Shown: positions 56,846-64,000 of the stretch, one piece after another
Numbering within the stretch: the first letter of the stretch is position 1
How the letters are laid out: the number at the start of each line of letters is the position of its first letter
NCBI GenBank assembly: GCA_029237695.1
Contig: CM055266.1
Coordinates: forward strand, 110,563,370 to 110,627,369
Source: Conchocele bisecta
Lineage: Eukaryota > Mollusca > Bivalvia > Lucinida > Thyasiridae
Length of the DNA: 64,000 nt
Direction: 5' to 3'
Position numbers and translations under genes: made by a program
The notes under the pieces: model-generated
Told to the model about the DNA's origin: nothing
Seen by the model: the letters and a program-made list of their open reading frames with translations, nothing else
The model's database searches: none

Positions 56846-59800
56846 CACTGTCATATATATATATATACAAATGTATATATAGGTTCTACTGTACATGTAC
56901 AGTGCATACCTTACCTGTCATACATAACCTGTCATATATATATATATGTATATACTTCTAAATGTACATGTACAGAGTACCTTACCTGTCATATATATAT
57001 ATACAAAATGTATATATAGGTTCTACTGTACATGTACAGAGCATACCTTTCCTGTCATATATATATATACAAATGTATATTTTTTACTGTACTGTACAGA
57101 GCATACCTTACTGTCATATATATATATACAGTATATTTAGGTTCTACTGTACATGTCAGTGTACCTTACCTGTCATATATATATATACAAATGTATATAT
57201 AGGTTCTATGTACAGTGCTACTTACCTGCATATATTTATATATTATCCTATATATAGGTTCTATGTACTGTGCATACCTTACCGTCATATATATATATAC
57301 AAATGTATATATGGTTCTATGACATGTACCGTACATACCGCCTACAGTGGTTTCATATATATTATATATATTATATATAGGTCTATGGTTCATGTACAGT
57401 GCATACCTTACCTGTCTATATATATTTATCAAATGTATATATAGGTTCTATGTACTAGTACATACCTTACCTGTCTATATATATATACATTATATAGGTT
57501 ACTGTATTGTACAAAGTATATACTACTGTCCATATATATATATATACAAATGTATATGGTTCTATGTACAGTGCTACCTTACCTGTCATATATATATATA
57601 CATGTATATATGGTTCTACTGATACCTTACCTGTCATATATATATATACAAATGTATATATAGGTTATGTACATGTACAGTGCATACCTTACCTGTCATG
57701 TCATGTACAGGCATACCTTACCTGTATATATATATATATACAAATGTATATAGTTCATGTCAGTGCATACCTACCTGTCATATATATATTAAAAGTATAT
57801 AGTTCTAGTCATGCACCTACATACTTACTGTCATATATATATATACAAATGTATATATAGGTTCATGTACAGTGCATACCTTACCTGTCATATATATATA
57901 TACAAATGTATATATAGGTTCTATGTACAGTGCATACCTTACCTGTCATATATATATATATACAAATGTATATATAGGTTCTATGTACAGTGCATATACT
58001 ACTGTATATATATATATCAAACGCAGTGTATATATATGGTAGGTTCTATGTACAGTGCATACCTTACCTCATGTCATATATATATTATACAAATGTATAT
58101 ATAGTCTATGTACAGTGCATACCTTACCTGTACAGTATAGAGGTATGTACAGTGAGGTGAGTGAGTGAATTGGGTTTAACGTCCGCTTTTCTGACATAGA
58201 GGTACAAGCCTCAGGGAGTCTACACGCAGACGGGTCAACGGGGTCGAGTCCCGTATCCACCTGTCCGAGGGTGGTAAATCCCAACTTCAGAACTCAATAT
58301 TTACAATCAAAATATATATTCAGTCCTGAAATTAGAACAACCTGATCTGGTGCCAGGGCCTCGCCACACCAGCATCATTTATCCAATCCCCTAAAAGTAA
58401 TAGGATTAGCGCTAATCTTACTTTTATATATGGGGCATAGCCTGACTCAACTCTCACATACAAGAAAGCCAAAAATGTACATGAAGGCCAAATCCGGTAT
58501 AGTGGGTTCCGGAAAGTATGAACCCAATCGTAAAGCCAGTTTAGTCGCCTTTTACGACAAGCAATGGCTACTGCAGCACTATTCTCAGGATCAGTTGATC
58601 CCGCCCCGGTGCCTGCACGGGGCAACTGTACATGTACAGAGCATACCTTACCTGTCATATATATATATATACAAATGTATATATAGGTTCTATGTACAGT
58701 GAATACCTTACCTGTCATATATATATATACAAATGTATATATAGGTTCTACTGTACATGTACAGAGCATACCTTACCTGTCATATATACATATATATACC
58801 TGTCATATATATATATATACAAATGTATATATAGTTCTACTGTACATGTACAGTGCATACCTACTGTCATATATATATATCTGATATACAAATTGTATAT
58901 ATGGTTATACTGTACATGTACAGAGCATACCTTACCTGTCATATATATATATATACAAATGTATATATAGGTTTACTATGTACAGTGCATACCTTACCTG
59001 TCATATATATATATATACAAATGTATATATAGGTTCTATGTACAGTGCATACCTTACCTGTCATATATATATATAAAACATGTATATAGGTTCTATGTAC
59101 GAGTGCATACCTAAACCTGTCATATATATATATATTACAAATGTATTGATAGTGTTCTACTGTACATGTACAGAGCATACCTTACCTGTCATATATATAT
59201 AGATACAACATGTATAGGTTCTATAAAAAAAACTGTAATGTACAGTGCATCTCCCTTACCTGTCATATATATATATACAAATGTATATATAGGATTCACT
59301 GTACATAAGTACAGTGCATAACCTTACGCTGTCATATATAATATATTCAAATGTATATATAAGTTTCTACTGTACATGTACATTGCATACCTTACCTGTC
59401 CATATATATATATATAACAAATGTATATATAGTTCTACCTGTACAAATGTACAGAGCATCACCTTACCTGTCATATATATATATAATACATGTATATATA
59501 GGTTCTACTGTAATGTACAGTGCAAATACCTTCTGTCTATATATATACACATGTATATAAAAGTTCGAAACTGGTACATGAACAGTGCATACCTTACCTG
59601 TTCATAATATATATACTACACAAGTAATATATAGGTTTCTACTGTACCTGTAAAGTCATACCTTACCTGTCCATATATATATATAAACCACATTGTATAT
59701 AAAGGTTCCTACTGTACATGTACAGTGCAAACCTTACCTTTCATATATATATATATACAAATGTATATATAGTTCTCTATCCTACTGTACATGTACAGTG

Positions 59801-62800
59801 CCCCACCTTACTTCATATATATATTATACAAATGTTTATATAGGTTTATATGTACAGTGCATAGCTTTACCTGTCATAATAAATATACAAATGAAAATTT
59901 ATAGCTTCTCACTGAACATGTACAGAGCATACCTTCTCTGTCATATAAAATATATACACAATGTATATATAGGTTCTACTGTACATGTACAGTGCATACC
60001 TTACCTGTCATCCATAACCTTCCATATATATATATAATATACATATATACCTGGTTCATATATATATATACAAATGTATATATAGGTTCTATGTACAGTG
60101 CATTACCTACTGTCATATATATATACATGTATATATTCTTACTGTACCTTTGTCAGAGGCATACCTACCTTGTCAGATATAGGTTATATACAAATGTATA
60201 TATTACTGTACATGTACAGTGCACCTTACTGTCATATATATTTATATAATGTATATAGGTTCTACTGTACATGTACAGAGCATACTTACTTGAATATATA
60301 TATATACTGTATATTAGTTCTACAGCTGTACAGCATTACCTTACCCTGTCTATGATATATATTATACAAATGTATAATCCCAGTTCATACTGTACATGTA
60401 CAGAGCACTACCCTGTCATATAAATTTATATATACATGTAATATAGGTTCTATGTACAGTGCATACAAATCTGTTCTATATTTATATACATGTATCTAGT
60501 TACTGTACCATGTACAGTGCATACCTTACCTGTCATATATATATACAGTATATATAGTCTACTGTACATGTACAGTGCATACCCATACCTTTGTCAATAT
60601 GCTTACCTTGTCATATATATATACAAATGTATATATTTCAAGTATACTTACCTGTATATGTACATTGTACAGTGCATACCTTACCTGTATATTATATATA
60701 TACAAATGTAGTATATGGTCTATAGTCTACATGTACATGTTAGTGGCATACAGTACCTGTCATATATATATATTATACAAATGTATATATCTATGTTAAC
60801 TGATAGTCATTTGTACAAAGTAGGCATACCTTACTGTCATATATATATTTATACAAATGTATATATAGGTTCTACTGTACATGTACCAGTGCATACCTTT
60901 ACTGTATGTATATATTATATACATGTATATATAGGTTCTACTGTAATGTACAGTGACATCATTCTGTATATGCTTTACTCTGTCATATATTCCTATATAT
61001 ACAAATGTATATAGGTTCTACTGTAAATGTACTGCATACCTCGTCATATATATACTGTATATATATTTCTATGTAGTGCATACCTTACCTGTCTATATAT
61101 ATATACAAATGTTTATATAGGTCTATGTACAGTGCTACCTTACCTGTCATTATATATATATACAAATGTATATATAGGTTCTACATGTACAGAGCTACCT
61201 ACTGTCATATTTTTTATATATATCAAATGTATAATGTTCTACTGTACTGTACATGCATCCTTACTGCATATATATATATACAAATGTATATATGGTTACT
61301 GTACATGTACAGTTGCATACCTACCTGTCATATATATACACAGTATATATAGGTTCAACTGTACGTGCCATACCACCTGCATATTTATATATATACTGTA
61401 AATATATAGGTTCTACTGTACATGTACAGTGCATACCTTACCTGTCAATATATATTATACAAATGTATATATAGGTTCACTGACATGTCAGTGCTTACCT
61501 TACCCTGCATATATACACATGTATATAGGTTCTACTGACATGTACAGAGCATACCTTACCGTCATATATATATATACAAAAAGTATATAGGTTACTACAT
61601 GTACAGTGCTACCTTACCTGTCATATATATATATATCAAATGTATATATTTCTATGTACAGTACAGTGCATCCTTACCGTATTTTTAATATATATACAAA
61701 TGTATAATAGGTTCTATGTATGAGTGCATACCTTACCGTCATATATATATACACATGTATATAGGTTTTACTGTACATGTACAGAGCATTTCTTACCTGT
61801 ATATTTATATATATACACATGTATATAGGTTCTACTGTCTGTACAGTGCATACCTTACCTGTCATTATAATATACAAATGTATATATAGGTTCATGTATG
61901 TACAGTGATACCTTACCTGTCATATATATATATATACAAAATGTATATATAGGTTCTATGTACATACAGTGCTACCTTCCTGTCATATTATATATAAAAA
62001 TGTATATAGGTTCTACTGTAGTAGTGCATACCTTACCTGTCATATATATATATATACGTATATAGGTTCTATGTACATGTACATGCATACCTTACCGTCA
62101 TATATATATACAAATGTATATAGGTTCTACTGTACTTAACAGCAACCTTCCTGCATATATATATATCAAATGTATATATATTACTGTACATTACAGTGCT
62201 ACCTTACCTTTCATATATATATAATATACATGATAAATACTACTGTATGTACGTGATACCTTAGTCATATATATATATACAAATGTATATAGGTTTCTAC
62301 TGTACATGTACGTTGCCATACCTTTGTCATATATATATATATACAAATGTATATAGGTTCTACTGTACAGTATGCACATTACCTGTCATATATATTTTAT
62401 ACAAATGTATATATATATTACTGTACTGACGTCATACCTTACCTCATATATATATACAAAATGTATATATAGGTTCTATTGTACATGTACAGAGGCCTAC
62501 TACTGTCTTATATATATACAAAGTATATATGGTTCTCTGTAAAGTACGTGCATACCTTACCTGTCATATATATATATATACAAATGTATATTTTGGTTCA
62601 CTGTACGTACAGTGCCATACCTTACCTGTCATCATATATATATATACAAATGTATATATAGGTTCTACTGTACATGTACAGTGCATACCTTACCTGTCAT
62701 ATATATATATATACAAATGTATATATAGGTTCTACTGTACATGTACAGTGCATACCTTACCTGTCATATATATATATATACAAATGTATATATAGGTTTA

Positions 62801-63617
62801 CTATGTACAGTAGTGCATACCTTCCTGTCATATATATACAAATGTATATGGTTCTATGCATGTACAGCATACCTTACTGTCATATATATATATACAAATT
62901 ATATAGGTTCTACTGTACAGTACAGTGATACCTTATGTCTATATATATATATAAATGTATATAGGTTTCTATGTACATGTACAGTGCATACCTTACCTGT
63001 ATATATATATATACAAATGTATATAGGTTCTACTGTACGACAGAGCATCCTTACCTGTCATATATATATATACAAATGTATATAGGTTCTATGTCAGTGA
63101 TACCTTACCTGTCATATATTATATACAAATGTATATATGGTTCTATGTACATGTACAGAGCATACCTTCTCATATATTTTTTATACAAAGTATATTCTAC
63201 TGTACAGTACAGAGCATAACCTTACCTGTCATATATATATAACAAATGTATATAGGTTCTATCAGTGCACCTTACCTGTCATATATATATACAAATGTAT
63301 ATAGGTTTCTCTGTACATGTACAGTGCATACCTTACCTGCATATATATATACAAATGTATTTATAGGTTCTCTGTAATTGTAGAGCATACCTACCTGTCA
63401 TATAAATATACAAAAGTATATATGGTTCTACTGTCATGTACGAGCATCCTTACCTGTATATATATATACAAATATATTAGGTTCTATGTCATGATACCTT
63501 ACCGTATATATATATACACAAATGTATATAGGTTCTCTGTACATGTAAGTGCTACTACCTGTTATATATATATAATGTATATATGGTTCTACTGTACATG
63601 TACAGTGCATACATTAC
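56846..63617 (-). repeat. tandem array of about 100 units carrying a splice-donor motif
   Basis: The unit is about 63-65 bp. On the minus strand it reads ATATATATGACAG|GTAAGGTATGC, ACTGTACATGTACAGTAGAACC, TATATATACATTTG. Each unit has two palindromic parts: CTGTACATGTACAG and TATATA..TATATA. Many units carry one-base deletions, and the best-preserved lie near 56870, 57850-58000, 58640-58760 and 62630-62790. The array begins inside the last 10 coding bases of the exon at 63618. The open frames in it (YIYIYKCIYRFY) come from the AT repeat and are not genes. Confidence 0.9.
58155..58622 (+). mobile_element. dispersed GTTTAAC element inserted in the array
   Basis: The fullest of three copies. 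Begins GAGTGAGTGAATTGGGTTTAAC, passes TCGAGTCCCGTATCCACC, ATATTCAGTCCTGAAATTAG AACAACCTGATCTGG and AAAAGTAATAGGATTAGCGC, and ends with GTCGCCTTTTACGACAAGCA and GCCCCGGTGCCTGCACGGGG. The last block is a conserved end I recall from many molluscan repeats. No ORF with recognisable function. Confidence 0.7.
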
Positions 63618-63687
63618 CTGTCATATATGCCATCTCCGCTGCAGAATGTACCAAGGCTTTGGCAGTCATCAGCATAATTTCCAATTC
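63618..63687 (-). CDS. penultimate exon of the coiled-coil protein gene
   Basis: On the minus strand an acceptor TTTTTCTGACAG precedes 70 coding bases, ELEIMLMTAKALVHSAAE MAYMT plus one base, and the donor G|GTAATGTATGC follows. Phase 1 at the donor fits the next exon exactly. Reading through the donor would add GKVCTVHVQ and stop. The last bases (CATATATGACAG) belong to the repeat unit that fills the intron. The helix-forming, alanine-rich sequence continues the coiled-coil character. Earlier exons lie beyond the window. Confidence 0.72.
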
Positions 63688-63764
63688 CTGTCAGAAAAAC
63701 ATTTGAATAAGTGATCACGACTCTTGAATATCCCAGGCGCATCTTGGATGAGCCAATCAAACAT

Positions 63765-64000
63765 TTAACTCTTAGACCGCTACTCACAACAATAGTCGTC
63801 TGCTGTTGCTTTTATATCTTGCCTTATTTCTCAATAGAAACATGATTTGACACCACTTCAGAATCATTTCCATTCTGAAGTGCTGTCGAAACATGTTGTA
63901 AATTATTCAAAAGTGCTGTCAAAGCATGTTTTTGATGATACAAATGGAAAATAGAAAATAAACAGCAGACGACAAAAAAAATAAGATAGCGGTCTACGAG
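63765..64000. mobile_element. TTAA-3 MITE, empty-site copy, cut by window edge
   Basis: TTAACTCTTAGACCGCTACT, then TCGTCTGCTGTTGCTTTTAT ATCTTGCCTTATTTCTC without the LINE seen at 37761. The hairpin AGAATCATTTCC is shortened. It ends GATAGCGGTCTACGAG at the window edge. Confidence 0.7.

Larger units (their letters stand above)
52352..63617 (-). other. 11.3 kb final intron of the coiled-coil gene
   Basis: On the minus strand the donor is CAG|GTAATG at 63617 and the acceptor TTGTAG at 52352. The intron contains a family D MITE, a CAAGGTG MITE, pogo-like and TTAA elements, a two-unit satellite at 54.34-54.44 kb and the main array of donor-bearing repeats. 54446-56845 is low-repeat sequence in which I find no exon. 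Confidence 0.65.

Noticed and set aside
56946..63706. Many open frames of 60-160 codons rich in Tyr and Ile (YIYIYKCIYRFY) across the AT-rich array
   Set aside because: They are translations of the tandem repeat in several frames and both strands; no start context, no homology, and the frame changes with each indel.

Overview
The window is eukaryotic, from an AT-rich invertebrate genome. It is most likely a bivalve or other mollusc. The reasons are a very high load of short hairpin DNA transposons, three copies of a dispersed element of a type I associate with molluscs (one ends in GTCGCCTTTTACGACAAGCA), repeats ending in a TGAGC..GCTCA hairpin, and an intronless class A GPCR. The species call is inference from repeat style; no species-diagnostic gene is present. 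No bacterial operons, rRNA genes or CRISPR arrays were seen.

Only two loci look like host genes, both on the minus strand. (1) 19324-20880 is a complete intronless rhodopsin-family GPCR of 518 aa. (2) The last two coding exons of an unidentified coiled-coil protein lie at 63618-63687 and 52125-52351, joined by an 11.3 kb intron with matching phase, and the gene continues beyond the right edge. That intron holds the most striking structure here. A tandem array of about 100 units of about 63-65 bp (56846-63617) abuts the upstream exon, and each unit repeats the exon's own 5' splice site region (ACAG|GTAAGGTATGC in the gene's sense).

Transposon-derived coding sequence: a nearly full-length but frameshifted APE-type LINE (14158-19190, minus) sits directly downstream of the GPCR. 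A 5'-truncated LINE fragment (37761-38605) is inserted into a TTAA-flanked MITE. A broken copy of a GHTQME/SDGC-motif protein family lies at 1418-2103.

Most of the rest is a mosaic of non-autonomous hairpin elements in several families. These are: a 300 bp TA-flanked family (7 copies); a CAAGGTG-ended family with 5-bp target duplications (5 copies); CAGTGGAACC-ended pogo-like elements; at least three TTAA-flanked families; a CAG-ended family with 6-bp duplications; hAT-like CAGGGGCCCG ends; and others. A roughly 2.4 kb inverted duplication links 3.46-5.88 kb with 38.83-41.67 kb. A 3.1 kb minisatellite of 34-bp units (23.5-26.65 kb) ends in an inverted unit. Stretches without an entry (for example 8.44-10.02, 11.48-12.10, 26.95-27.86, 49.55-50.85 and 54.45-56.85 kb) showed me no gene.
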